Assembly (NCBI RefSeq): GCF_964340395.1 | Contig: NC_135553.1 | Coordinates: 5,910,001 to 5,974,000, forward strand | Source: Glandiceps talaboti | Lineage: Eukaryota; Hemichordata; Enteropneusta; Spengelidae | Length of the DNA stretch: 64,000 nucleotides | Direction: 5' to 3' | In this document: piece after piece, positions 15,802 to 29,740 of the stretch | Layout of the letters: the number at the start of each line of letters is the position of its first letter | Position numbering within the stretch: position 1 is the first letter of the stretch | Translations under genes and position numbers: made by a program | Notes under the pieces: generated by a model | What the model was told of the DNA's origin: nothing | Database searches by the model: none | What the model saw: the letters and a program-made list of their open reading frames with translations, nothing else

Positions 15802-18800
15802 AAGTTAAAGCCATAGATTTCTCTTCGTGTGACTCAGTTTCATTTGTTGATAAAACTTGACTTTCTCACAACCATGCAAGACTGAAAACACTTACATCTT
15901 GTAGCAAATGCTTCAAACAATAATGGAAGAGATGAAATGAACATCATTATTGTAAACAGAAAAGATAAAGACTCTTGTAGAATGATACTAATTTATCTCA
16001 ATCTCTAAAATCAACTAAAAAAGGAATATGTGGTGCGCAAAATCTAAAGGTATCGGTAACATGTTTTCTTGTTCCTTTTAAATTGTTCATACATGTATTT
16101 ATACCTATGTACAAGATGATGGCACAGGGGTATTGTATCATTCAATCTTGGCCCATATTAGTTTCATTTTGGTACCAACAAAATTATAAAAAGTTAAAGC
16201 ACAACACTAAATGTTGATAACATCAATACCTGTTAATACAACATTCTACGTAACCCTGATGGTTTGTTTACAATCTTTGCAAGAAAACACAGAAATCATA
16301 TACACATAGATAAAATGTGAATAACATGAGGTTGAACTTTGACCGAGGCTTCTTAATATGCCGATTACAATTCTCGCATAGAATTATAATATTTCTGATG
16401 TCTTAAGAGTTAAGGCCTACTAGATAACCAACGTAATGCAACCGTTACATTTTCATAAATTTCTGAGATATGACTTACTTATCTTTACTTCACTGCATTT
16501 TTGGTGTTATGGGGGTAAAGTTGAAGCCTAAAAGTCAAGTAAGTCGGACCTCTGTAGCATGATTTATTGCAAGTTGTCATTGCAAGGTATATACGTAGTC
16601 TCCTTAGGGACGTGAAAACACACAATTGAGAGACGAGAGATCAGACAACACCATCCATCCATCCTTGTACAATACATTTGTAACTTAGTTACCGTCTCAC
16701 GGCAAATCCTATTTTAAACAATACTAACATATAATGATATTTTACGAGTCAGTAATAATGAATGCTATTAAAAGATTTGGCTTTACTGATAATATTTGTG
16801 TGGTTGTTTTTTAGTATGCGCATGTTTTTAAAAAAAAATGAAACAGCACTACGTTGTTGATATAAACTGTAACGAAAATGTGTACATATTTAGGACTGTG
16901 GAGATTGGTGTTGCGTCTACACGTATGTCAAATCCGTTATGTTATCACCCGATTTGCTGATATCTGACACATTGTCATCACACGAGAGACCTTGTCTAGA
17001 CCTCGCACGCCCAGTGCAGTATATACATGATTAGTCTTTTTTGGGGACACCCATCATATTTACGTGCTGTAGTTGAATCAAAATTTCGTTTGATACAGTG
17101 CAACCTATTTGACTTTTCTAACTCATGTATCATGTGTCCTATTGTAGCAACGTTATGTTGTTCTTAAAACCCTCCATAGTTTCGAAAATTGGTGACAGTA
17201 CGTTGTGGCAATATTGAGATAGTCGTGTACAGTATACAGCAACTGGCAACAGCTACATGCTTCACTGACCAAGCGTAATCGCGTATTTTCCATTAAAAGG
17301 CTCGTAGACCAGGGGCTAACTTCGGCACTGCCATCACGGCGAACTAAATTCTCCGTTCTTTGTCTATAGAGCCGCTTCACGTGTCTTGTAATCGTGCAAA
17401 GCCTGGCAATCTTTCAGCTCGTCTAACTAAGGGGTGACTGTACGCACTGTTTTGACAGTGCCGTGAACACCGAGCAAGGTGAAAACCCCCATTTGATTGT
17501 TTCATCTCATCCCAATATGAGGAGCAATGCACTCTTTACGTAAACTATGTTGGATATTCAAAAGATTCTCTAGCATCTGGACAAAGAAATTGAGTGCGCT
17601 AAAATGATCGGAACAAAAGGCCTGCATGTGTGCTAAATAATACAAAGTACGGATCGAATCATCCAGTGAACAAAGACGCCTAAACGTTGAAGAACTCAAC
17701 GACATTGTAGAAGTGGGTACAATCGATAGCCACAACGTGTCTAAAATATACATCAAATTCCTGCCGTTAAAAAGAGGGAATATGGCGGAGACTAGTAAAC
17801 AATGGTGTTGTCTGATTCGATAGGAAAACCCTTGAAATTAAAGAGTGTTTCATTTGCATTGGGGTGAATACGTCCTGATACAATGATTTCGCTGGCGGTC
17901 ACACTCACAGTATTATGTTCGAAGCTTCACGGTTCTGCCGAATAACATAACAAGCATGTTCCCCAAGTCTCTGTACTGTTCTGTTGTTCGAATCAGAAAT
18001 CCCCATCACAACTATCACAGGTCCAAATTCGATTGCATACATAGACAAATATAGTCCCGAGACGCGTGACACCGCCTCCAAACTTTCTCACACCCCTGTC
18101 TTACAATAACAAAATCATCACATTTAAAATGTTACGGAGAGATCGTAGTGTTTCCATGACAACCAGTCTCGACTCAATTGTGAAATGGTGCAATTCATAA
18201 AGTTAGCGGACTGACATAATGTATTTTATTTACACTCATCAGTTATTAAATGTTTGTAAGTTGTTAACGTAGGGATGTGCTTCTGTGTAGTAGTCATGAA
18301 CTTGAAGTCAGAAGCATACAACCAAATCTACCCATGTTTTGTGAGACCCCCGTTCAAATTGGACGTCTGGCTGAGACGGCCATCACAACATAAGAGATAT
18401 AACGCTCTACCGTAATTACTCACTAAATTTATACGATTTCAGACGCAAATTATTTTTCAACCAATTCTCCGCTCTTGATTCTGGAATATCAAATGATTTC
18501 GGTTTTTTTAAAAGAGTAAATTGAGATCTTCAGGGGAGGGGTGGTGTTTACGCAAGCCAAGCGAATATTTTTTCCCGCGTAAACAAGTCAGAGCATTGCC
18601 GACTTCTACGTCCCCTGACACAATTATGTGATTATTCTCGACTGTAGTTGTTTATGAGGAATTTTTCGCTGCTCTGATATCAATTAACACGCTCACAATT
18701 TTTTTGTCGGGGGTTTAAAGCTAGCCCGATATTTATATTATTACCAAGGTCGTTTTCAGGAAAGAGCAGGACTGCATCATGCATGTCATAGACAATATCA

Positions 18801-19149
18801 TCCAGTAACCGTAATATCAACATTTCTACATATTGCAAATTGATCTTTTTGAACACACACAACGATTTATTGAACTTCCGACACAATATGAATACTTGAT
18901 ACATACGCATTACATGCGACTTATTTTTGAACAATAATTATTATATTAATGTATATTATTTATAAACTTATGTACTTACAGTGAATTGTATAACACCACG
19001 CACAAACTAACATATAAACTTGAACATTGACACCAAACTATTTTCATATTTGGGGATACGTTTAAATGTTTGAATATTAGTAGCGTACTCTATGCTTAAA
19101 TGTTCTGCAGTCATTATTTTAAACAAACAGTCCTGCGCAGAGATTCTTT
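15802..19149. other. Intergenic, no gene recognised
   Basis: About 3.3 kb of unique DNA downstream of gene A on its strand. Two modest minus-strand open frames at 17153-17380 and 17502-17756 cannot be tied to any family. Confidence 0.4.
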
Positions 19150-19215
19150 ATCGTCAATCTCAGAATTGTCAAGTGCCTTGAGAGTCTTGGCATGAAATGG
19201 TTGTTATTATTATAC
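19150..19215 (+). mobile_element. Retroposon 3'-tail-like sequence
   Basis: CAAGTGCCTTGAGAGTCTTG followed by a short ATT-rich tail resembles 3' ends of invertebrate SINE/LINE copies (G..CTTGAG..., then simple tail). Family not identified. Confidence 0.35.
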
Positions 19216-19578
19216 AGTACCAACAACAATTTCGACAAAGAGAAAAATACAAGCAACTTGAATGTCAAAAAACTTACCCAAAAATATTCTAAATTACTGT
19301 TTCAATATGTACTTACAGTTAGTATAAGCCAGGCTTTAGGCCCACTGGCAGTTACCAGTATACGGAGGTGACCTACACCAGTTTACTTGGTCGCGTCAGT
19401 TCATAGAATTTTAACACGCGAAAAAAGCAGAATATCCAAATCTATAACAAACTTGGGAAAATATATATATTTATAAAATATTTCAACACACTGACGCTGG
19501 TGACGTCGAGTACTTGCACACATAGATATCGCGGCGAGCGAAACCGGAGATGCTATACTATTCCGGGCACAGCAATAT

Positions 19579-20562
19579 TCACTCCTTACACTCAGATAGC
19601 CCGATGCGGAAGAAGCCGTCGCATGTTACGCTTTCCCTCACAGTTATCGTTATATTTTGAGTAGTAACATCCGTAATAAGCACATCATCAGCCAGTTTAT
19701 TTGGCTGCCAGTTTGTCGAAGGAGTGAGGGTACCGCTTTGAAAACGGTTTCCAAATGCAAGAACCGCTAGAACTTCATCGCTGTCGCCGGTAGAACTGCT
19801 CTCGATGTCCGCAGAATTCTCTTGATCTGACGAAGGGTTAGACGAAATTGATACCTGTCCTTTACTCTCCAGAATTACAGGTTCCTTGACCACGGTGTCT
19901 TTTACTGGAATTTCTTTCCTGTCTTCGGTAATAGCTGTACCTTTCTTGCTAGCTTTATTCGTTTTTGGACTTTGCGCGACGGTCGCCGCCATCTTACTGG
20001 TTTTGACAGTGCTATTCTGAATGACCGCTGAGTTCGGCCGAGGTAACACTGGGGCTACTCCATTCACGGTCGATATTTCCATATTTTCCGTGGCTTTAAT
20101 TACAGCTGAAATCTGTGGAGTTGATGATTTAGATGATGATTTACGTTTTGCCGGAAATACTTCCGATTTGGAAGACGATTTTTTTTTACTTCCACTTGTT
20201 TTCGGTTTGTCGGCTTTTCCCACTTTGTGCTGCTTATGTTCCGAATTAGATTTTGAATGTTTATCTCGTTTCTTCTTTTTACGTTCGCGTTCAGGGCTCT
20301 CGCATTTTCTCTTCTTTTTCTTTTTCTTTTCTCGATCCTTGTTTTTCTTCTCTTTTTTCTTCTCCCCCTTCGGCATGTCTTTAGGTTCCTCAATGACAGC
20401 ATCCTCTTTTTTCTCGGCATCTACATCAGGTGTTATATTCTTCTCTGGTTCTCCATCCTCCTTGCTAGGTGCCTGAGACTCGTCCGTCTCCGCCGGTTTG
20501 GGTATTGACTCTTCCGGGAGTTTAAGTTCGCCATCTGATGACGATTCGACTTGTTCATCATC
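19579..20562 (-). CDS. Gene A exon 5: acidic and basic tracts, Pc box and stop
   Basis: The terminal exon has 327 codons plus stop, after acceptor TTATCCCACAG. In order it encodes a Ser/Glu/Asp-rich segment, a long lysine-rich segment with serine patches, a Ser/Thr-rich linker, and the Pc box at the extreme C-terminus. Opposite-strand open frames at 20021-20508 are shadows of this biased composition. Confidence 0.93.
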   Translation of the reverse strand, partial: DDEQVESSSDGELKLPEESIPKPAETDESQAPSKEDGEPEKNITPDVDAEKKEDAVIEEPKDMPKGEKKKEKKNKDREKKKKKKRKCESPERERKKKKRDKHSKSNSEHKQHKVGKADKPKTSGSKKKSSSKSEVFPAKRKSSSKSSTPQISAVIKATENMEISTVNGVAPVLPRPNSAVIQNSTVKTSKMAATVAQSPKTNKASKKGTAITEDRKEIPVKDTVVKEPVILESKGQVSISSNPSSDQENSADIESSSTGDSDEVLAVLAFGNRFQSGTLTPSTNWQPNKLADDVLITDVTTQNITITVRESVTCDGFFRIGLSECKE

Positions 20563-21329
20563 CTGTGGGATAAAAACAATGACAAATAAATAAATATTAC
20601 AATCATCAAAAAATATTTTGAAAATTGTCACCCATTAAAAAACTAGAACCGAAAGAAACCCGAAATGTCGGGAAGAGTGTTACGATTCTGAATAAGCAGA
20701 TTACATGTATAACTAGAAACATCAAAATAACCCCCTTACCTGGCTCTCTGAAATTGAACGTTTTCTCGGTTCCAGTGGCGGCTTTACGTCCTTTTCTAGA
20801 AGACTGAAAATAAAAGATCATTGAGTCTTAGTAACGATTCAAGCGGCGAAAGGGGGAGAGAGAAAATACATGCTTGGGCGATGTTATATTCGGCGCACCA
20901 ACTACGCCATGTTGATCGCCGACATTGTCAAACGATCTTACCTCTTTTCGTAGAGAACGAGCAAACGATCGTCTAAAATGTTGTCTTCGGGCTCCCATGT
21001 GTTGTATCTAGAATTCAAGGAATACATATTATTAAAAGGTGACCACAATGACCGAATTACTCGGCGATTTACACGAGAATTTCCACAAAATCGGAATCGT
21101 GCGGGAACAACAGTAGCGCTCACTTACTTGTTCGACCACCCCTTCCATTTAACAAGATATTCAACTCGACCCTGCAAAAGACGAAGAAAAAACATGTTAG
21201 ATGGCTGACAAACTGCTTCGAAATACAATTGACGGAGGGGCCATGAAGTGGAGTACATGCCTTGCGAATACGTTTTTTCTGGATGCACTCGGCAGCAAAA
21301 ACTCGTTCGCCAACTTCTGTGAGTTCCAT
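19579..21329 (-). CDS. Polycomb-type chromobox protein, gene A (five exons)
   Basis: This predicted 408-residue Polycomb/CBX protein is read from exons 21329-21261, 21171-21128, 21007-20942, 20803-20740 and 20562-19579 on the minus strand. The start is MELTEVGERVFAAE, the typical N-terminus of vertebrate CBX2/4/6/7/8, with a strong ACC-ATG-G context; an in-frame ATG 18 codons upstream is less likely. The chromodomain covers about residues 8-60 and has cage residues F11, W32 and W35, numbered as in human CBX7. Residues 82-140 are acidic. Residues about 140-228 are a Lys/Arg/Ser tract. The last 36 residues are a Pc box (LITDVTTQNITITVRES, then GFF at 397-399). By family knowledge it is a PRC1 subunit in the nucleus that reads H3K27me3 and binds RING1-type ligase. 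Intron 1 appears to use a GC donor. The nearest relative is gene B at 44094-46222. The exact one-to-one vertebrate ortholog is not resolved. Confidence 0.93.
20740..20803 (-). CDS. Gene A exon 4: linker with PRKR motif
   Basis: A 64-nt exon from acceptor TTTTCAG to donor CAG|GTAAGG. It restores phase 0 and encodes a Ser, then LLEKDVKPPLEPRKRSISES and a final Gln. Its length matches gene B exon 4, which supports these splice sites. Confidence 0.8.
20942..21007 (-). CDS. Gene A exon 3: chromodomain C-terminal half
   Basis: A 66-nt exon completing a Lys codon and reading YNTWEPEDNILDDRLLVLYEK. Acceptor TTCTAG, donor GTAAGA. The WEPEDNIL block is the conserved chromodomain signature. Confidence 0.93.
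21128..21171 (-). CDS. Gene A exon 2: chromodomain core
   Basis: A 44-nt exon reading GRVEYLVKWKGWSN plus two bases of the next codon. It is preceded by a T-rich tract ending TTTTGCAG and followed by the consensus donor GTAAGTG. It carries cage residues W32 and W35. Confidence 0.93.
21261..21329 (-). CDS. Gene A exon 1: CBX N-terminus and start of chromodomain
   Basis: Twenty-three codons from the chosen ATG, ending in RIRK at phase 0. The following bases read AAG|GCATGT, a GC rather than GT donor. The only nearby GT, four bases on, would shift exon 2 into an early stop. Confidence 0.9.
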
Positions 21330-21426
21330 GGTGTTTTTAGCTGCACGTTGTACTGCACTTCCCAATGTAGGCAAATCCCTCATGTCAACACAACAGAATA
21401 TAGCCCATAATACTACCCTTTGTCTA

Positions 21427-21434
21427 TGACGTCA
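21427..21434. promoter_or_regulatory. CRE-like palindrome upstream of gene A
   Basis: A perfect TGACGTCA octamer (context TATGACGTCATC), the consensus for CREB/ATF bZIP factors, lies about 100 bp upstream of the gene A start codon. Gene B has the same octamer in a similar place. The octamer also occurs elsewhere in the window, so function is inferred only from position. Confidence 0.35.
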
Positions 21435-24005
<2,571 letters not shown>

Positions 24006-24856
24006 CCTTGTGCACTAGCGCTTTCGCAATAGATGTCTGACTCATAAAGGCAGGAATCTTTATAACTACACATAAACATTGAACAAACGTGACATATCTT
24101 GATCGGAAATTTGCATGTTAAGAAGTTTCGTCACTGCGAAAATTGTTTGAACCATTTTAAAACGGTTTACGTGTCAATATTATCCTCTTGTGACGAATGA
24201 AAGTAATAGATGTTAATGGTGATGTAGTTCCCCCGGTAGTTCCATTACCGACTCGGCTAGCACCATTCGTCTACACCAATTCCATTTTCACCGTAATCGG
24301 GCATTTTTGACAAGAGCATAATTATGAAATAAATGCCAAGCTCGGCTGCTGGACCTTCGATTACAATTGCTTCAAGGTACCTAGTAGAATACGGCAATAA
24401 TTAAATGAACGTGGTTATGCTCAACAAAATGTATAGAAACAAGCTGGCGTTATTTGAAATGCGTAGATGAAACATCGCATAACACCCTTTCAAACTTTAA
24501 AACCCCCAAATATCATGCCTAATTGTAGACATGTCAAAACTAGTAGCAAGGATTGTTTTCACTTTGAACTTTGAACTTTAAAAAGAACCGAGGGGGGGGG
24601 GGGGACTCATGACACCTGGATATTAGGAATTAGTTGAAATGATGTTATGCCATTCTAGGGATGTGTATTTTGAAACTATCCACACAAAGGTGATGAAGGA
24701 CGATTTCTCTACACTATAACGGTATAGTCAGGGGCAGTGCAGGGACTCAGAGACCAAGGTATGACTTGCATACTGTTCATAATATGTAAATTCCTCCATC
24801 AATTACATTAGAATCAGGAAGAGTTGGGTAGAATATAATAGGTCAACCAGCTGGTC

Positions 24857-24899
24857 AACGGTGGCTCGGTAGTAACTTTGTTACTCTTGTACTAAGGCT
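24857..24899 (+). mobile_element. tRNA-like A-box fragment
   Basis: ACGGTGGCTCGGTAGTAACT resembles a tRNA D-arm/A-box region and the SINE heads at 4571 and 10260. No B-box at the expected spacing. Confidence 0.35.
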
Positions 24900-24964
24900 C
24901 AATAATACAGTTCACATTTACATTGTTGTTACCGTCCTTCATCTATTCAGTTGCCTTTACATGA

Positions 24965-25042
24965 ACACAGATAGGTGGTATTTTGTTGTAACACGGATAG
25001 GTGGTATTTTGTTGTAACACAGATAGGTGGTATTTTGTTGTA
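24965..25042. repeat. 26-bp tandem repeat, three copies
   Basis: Units beginning ACACAGATAGGTGGTATTTT. Copy 2 differs by a single A-to-G change. Confidence 0.96.
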
Positions 25043-25194
25043 ATCAGCTGTTTTGACACTGACCTTTGACCTTCCATCACATTGTAGTATCTGACAGATT
25101 GTGACCAGGCGAGACCAGATGACAGGTTATGATTGGTGATAAATATGACGGTTAAGATGACGTAATAATAATGATGATGAGGTGATGATTTTCA

Positions 25195-25645
25195 AAAGAT
25201 TTATGACGTGATGCGATGTGACGTGATATGATGTGATGTAAAATGATGTGATGTGACGTGACGTGATGTAATGTGACGTGCGTGACGTGATGTGATGTGG
25301 GTGGTGTGGTGTGATGCGATGCGATGCGACGTGACGTGATGCGATGCGATGTGACGTGACGTGATGTGATGCGATGTGATGTAATGTGACGTGACGTGAT
25401 GCGATGTGATGTAATGTGACTTGACGTGACGTGACGTGATGTGACGTGACGTGATGTGATATGATGTGACGTGATGTGATGTGACGTGACGTGATGTGAT
25501 GTATTATGTGTTGTGATGTATTGTGACATGGTATGTCGAGACGTGACGTAATGTAGTGTCATGTCATGTTATGTGATATGATATGACGTAGTGTGGTGTG
25601 ATGTGACGTCATGTATCGTGACGTATTGTGACGCGATGTGATATG
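25195..25645. repeat. Decayed GYGAY pentanucleotide array
   Basis: About 450 bp of five-base units of the form G(C/T)GA(C/T): GTGAC, GTGAT, GCGAT, GCGAC. Variation falls mainly at C/T positions followed by G. The His/Ser/Thr-rich minus-strand open frames come from this repeat. Confidence 0.93.
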
Positions 25646-27924
25646 ACAGTACAGGGCAGATCTCGCAATTTGACACAATATGAGACGATTCCAAAATCTT
25701 TTGCATATTTCTTTCAGGTCCTAACACGAACAAATATGACTTAGAAAAGGCAAGCTGCAATGTTTTGAAACTCATCTCATTTTGCAAAGAGTTCCCAAAC
25801 CAAACTGCATTATCATTGAAATGTTCTATCTACTTTTATTCCTTGTTTTGTTAAGTCTTTTTGTGAATTATATCTAGTTAGACAGTCTATGCTTGTTAGA
25901 TATTCTATAAAGCGGACTGAAACTAGCTATAGTAAAATGACTAAAACCCTCTCCTGTGCGGGTACTGGAAAGCGATTTTATACCGAGTTCATTTGTTGTA
26001 GTTTTGCGAATCTTGCTTTTTGCTTAGCTCGTGTTTTACAGTACGGGAGAAATGACTGATGTGAGGAATCAAATGGTGATAATAGCAATTAAGCAGAGAC
26101 TTCCATAGTCGATGTCGTATGTAAAATAAATAATACATTGGCATTCGATCTTTCACACATGCATACGAGTTCGGAAACAAGCAGATAAGTATTCAACAAC
26201 GAAAAAAATTAACTAAACAGCAAATACTCATTTATAAGCATAAACATGTTTCATTCGAGGAACAGTCTGATATCACAGTTGACAGTTGAAAAGGAAGGTA
26301 ATAGCAAGTTAGAAATGTAAACAAGAAGTTAGTTAGCTAATGTGTAGTAAATTTCTGGTTTATTATATTGAAACGAAACGGGGTAAGAAAGGTGTATATT
26401 TATCATATTAACTAAGTTGTGATATTAGCCCAGTATTAAATGTTCATGATCCTTATATGTACACACGTTGAAACCAAAAATACTAAGACATACAACTCGT
26501 GTTACGTCACTTATTCTGCGGTACTCGAAGTATGAATTCAAACTTTCAAAATCATCAATTTCCTCAAATTTTCACAAGTTAGCGGATATAGTATTATAAG
26601 AAGTTATTACTGCTGTCAGTTGAAAGTACTCCTGGCCTGATGGTTTGTCATCACGCGTCTTCGACTCGTGGTGACAAGGCTGCTTATGTCACGATTCACG
26701 AACGAACAGCTGAACAAAGAAACATATCTGAAATAGTATATAACGTATAACTGTGTTACTGTAGAATGTTAATGTGGTACAAACACAACACATAAATATT
26801 TTATTTACATCAAATGAACACAAGTCAGTGATAGATGCAGTGGTCAGTATTCACAATTAGTGATTTGCACATACAAAACAGTTTCAATGTTTGTTCTGTT
26901 CGACTCAGGAACCAATACATAATTCGAATAAGACGATTTTAGGGATTCTGTGAATCTGCGTATTTACACGTCCATGATCAATATTATTCAAATGTATAGT
27001 TTTTAGGTTTACTTTCTACTTTAAACACGATAGCTTTCTCACGATAATTGCAGTAACGGGGATTTAAGACGACATAGAGACACGTATTGTCAATAATTGG
27101 AGGGTACGCTGTGTAGACACCACAGGACACACTTCTTGGTGACAACACAGCGCCAGCATGTCTTGAAAACTTATAGGGAATGTGTATACCGTGTGTATAG
27201 CCAGGGCAAGGTTGGGTCATGCCCCGGGCTTTGAACTTTAAACCTTGTATTTACACTAGAGCAAATGAGTGCCAGATCGATTTCATGGTCCTCGTCATGA
27301 AGCCATGAATACACAAAATGCCTCACAACATTCATATACTGTGAGCCTGTAACCTAGACACACGAACACGCGATTGCGCGACTGCAAAATTTATGTATAT
27401 GGGGAGTAAGGTGTAAAGAGAAAAAGGGGGGTGCAAAAAACACTTTTGGTGCGAAGGGGATGGGGTTTGAAAATTGTGATGATCTGAAAGGGGGATGAAA
27501 TATTCTGCTCTTAATTTGAGACCCTTTGAAGCAAGGTAACGTTTAGGAGTAGTTGTTTACTATTATACACTTCACTGATGTACCTAATTCGAGTAACAGA
27601 CCGGAGAATATATATAAATATAGCATATTTGTTTTACCCTTTTCGTACGCTATATCAACTTTCGATGTGTTATGTTTAGCAAAAATAATAAATGATCTAC
27701 CTATACAATCTTTTGTAATAAACAGCTGCCAGGGGAAAAATTCAAAACAAGGGTATTTACAAGTAATGATTAATTAGTGAGCTGATGAACTAAACATGGT
27801 AACACATGTATAAACTAGTCGTATCATGTCATTCCATTCTATAGTAAACTTACTATAGTATTATTAGCCATATATTCGCTCGAATAAACATTAACAAAGC
27901 AAAAAGCAAAGCATACAGATACAG
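25646..27924. other. Intergenic, no gene recognised
   Basis: About 2.3 kb of unique AT-rich sequence. Small open frames only. Confidence 0.45.
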
Positions 27925-27958
<34 letters not shown>

Positions 27959-28011
27959 ATACACATACACACACTATGGCTATGGGCCCGCACACACACA
28001 CACACACACAG
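27925..28011. repeat. CA microsatellite with palindromic gap
   Basis: Two CA blocks separated by CTATGGCTATGGGCCCG. Confidence 0.93.
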
Positions 28012-28181
28012 GCTAATGATTAATAATAAACAATTTCATCTCAGTTCCAAATTTACTCTTTATTAGTTTGTGCACAGATAACTAACACACCATGCTAACT
28101 TACAGGTGGCATTTCAAGTTGCAGATGCCAACTCTAAACAGTGCGTCAAACGTGATTATCTTTTTGACCATCGGACGGGTC

Positions 28182-28404
28182 ATGTATGTATGTATGTATG
28201 TATGTATGTATGTATGTATGTATGTATGTATGTATGTATGTATGTATGTATGTATGTATGTATGTATGTATGTATGTATGTATGTATGTATGTATGTATG
28301 TATGTATGTATGTATGTATGTATACTATGTATGTATGTAATGTGTGTGTGTGTATTGTGTGTGTATATTGTGTATGTATGTATGTATGTATGTATGTATG
28401 TATG

Positions 28405-28435
<31 letters not shown>

Positions 28436-28545
28436 TGTGTGTGTGTATTGTGTGTGTATATTGTGTATGTATGTATGTATGTATGTATGTATGTATGTAT
28501 ACATGTGTGTGTGTATTGTGTGTGTATATTGTGTATGTATATATG
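28182..28545. repeat. TGTA microsatellite with higher-order blocks
   Basis: Long TGTA runs are interrupted three times by the same block (AATGTGTGTGTGTATTGTG and close variants). The first two blocks are 96 bp apart, so a longer unit has been duplicated. Confidence 0.95.
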
Positions 28546-29035
28546 TTAAAGCACGGAGAATCGATGTATTAAAATTAATCATACGTTATTGTGTCGTCAG
28601 TATTCATTAACCATCGCTAGTTGGCCATTTAATGTACGAGCTCGTCAAACCGTATTACGTGGCCTTTACTTGTATGACCTGAGCACGTAGTAGAATGTAG
28701 AAAGATATCGAACAAGCACTACTATGTATATTTTTGTCATCATTGTATTTTTATTTGCTTTGCTTATAGGTGATAATTAGAGCTCAGAGCTCATATGAAT
28801 CAAGCCAACGTGCAAACCTGCTGGAATTGTGTCACGTGACAACATGTAAAATATGCACATATACCCAGCTATATTTCTCCACCTGCCAAGGAATATAAAA
28901 AGAAGAGAAAAAGTGTGCACACACGGAATTTCCGATCTACTGTGTTCATCTCTTACTTTTCCAGTGGTTCTCTATAGCGTGTTTATTTGGCTGAGTAAAT
29001 AGTGGATGTATAAATTCAACCATCATGGTATTCTG

Positions 29036-29110
29036 TTGGGCTGGGCTATTGGGCTGGACTGATGGGCTGGGCCGTTGGGCTTGGGTTCTTGGCTGGGCCT
29101 TTGGGCTGGA
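29036..29110. repeat. GGGCTGG-rich imperfect minisatellite
   Basis: Repeated TTGGGCTGG and GGGCTGGGC motifs, strongly G-rich on the plus strand within AT-rich DNA. Confidence 0.8.
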
Positions 29111-29740
29111 TTTTAGTAATAATGTTTTACATGAAACGATGATCAAATTACAATGAGTCTATACTTTATTTTACAGAATTCTTTAGGAACCATCTCAAGT
29201 ATTAGGAAGGTGACATGTGGAGTATTACCCAAACCTTTACTCCGAGATCAAAGTATTACATATTGACAAAATACGACCATGATCACTTGTTTGTTTAAAG
29301 TGCAGTGCATGTAATTGTATCATTTCAGTTTAATCAACTGTCGGATTTGTATCCTTTGATTATAGTGCATAGTGTTAAAATGTTTACAAGATGTATTTTG
29401 TACAGACAGAGAGTTACAATGTAACACTCACAGACTAGGTTTGTGTTGGTGAAGATTGTCTTGAGTAACGCCTTGGATGGACATTGTGTTGGTTGTTTAA
29501 GATAACATCAAATATTCTGGTGTTGAAAATGTTGTGTCTGGAAACCTTGATTGATTATCACTTCAGTGAAACAATATTGCAATAAACTTCACTTTTTATT
29601 GGCTCGTCCATATGCACCTAGACTCTGACTGAGCGGCATTTTCAAAGACTGAGAAAAAAATGTACTTCAGACATAACAGTGATCGTAGTTGTGAAGTAAG
29701 TGAACTAATTCAGACATGTTTTACATTGTCTTATGAAAAA

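Noticed and set aside
17153-17756. Two minus-strand open frames as possible exons
   Set aside because: The peptides look moderately protein-like, but no family is recognised and no matching splice sites were found.
20021-20508. Plus-strand open frames of 151 and 83 codons
   Set aside because: They are shadows of the lysine-rich exon of gene A on the other strand.
20740-20803. Alternative exon 4 reading of gene A, giving an RKGRK motif, using a second acceptor at 20796 and a later exon 5 acceptor
   Set aside because: It needs two weak acceptors. The chosen sites have good pyrimidine tracts and match gene B exon lengths exactly.
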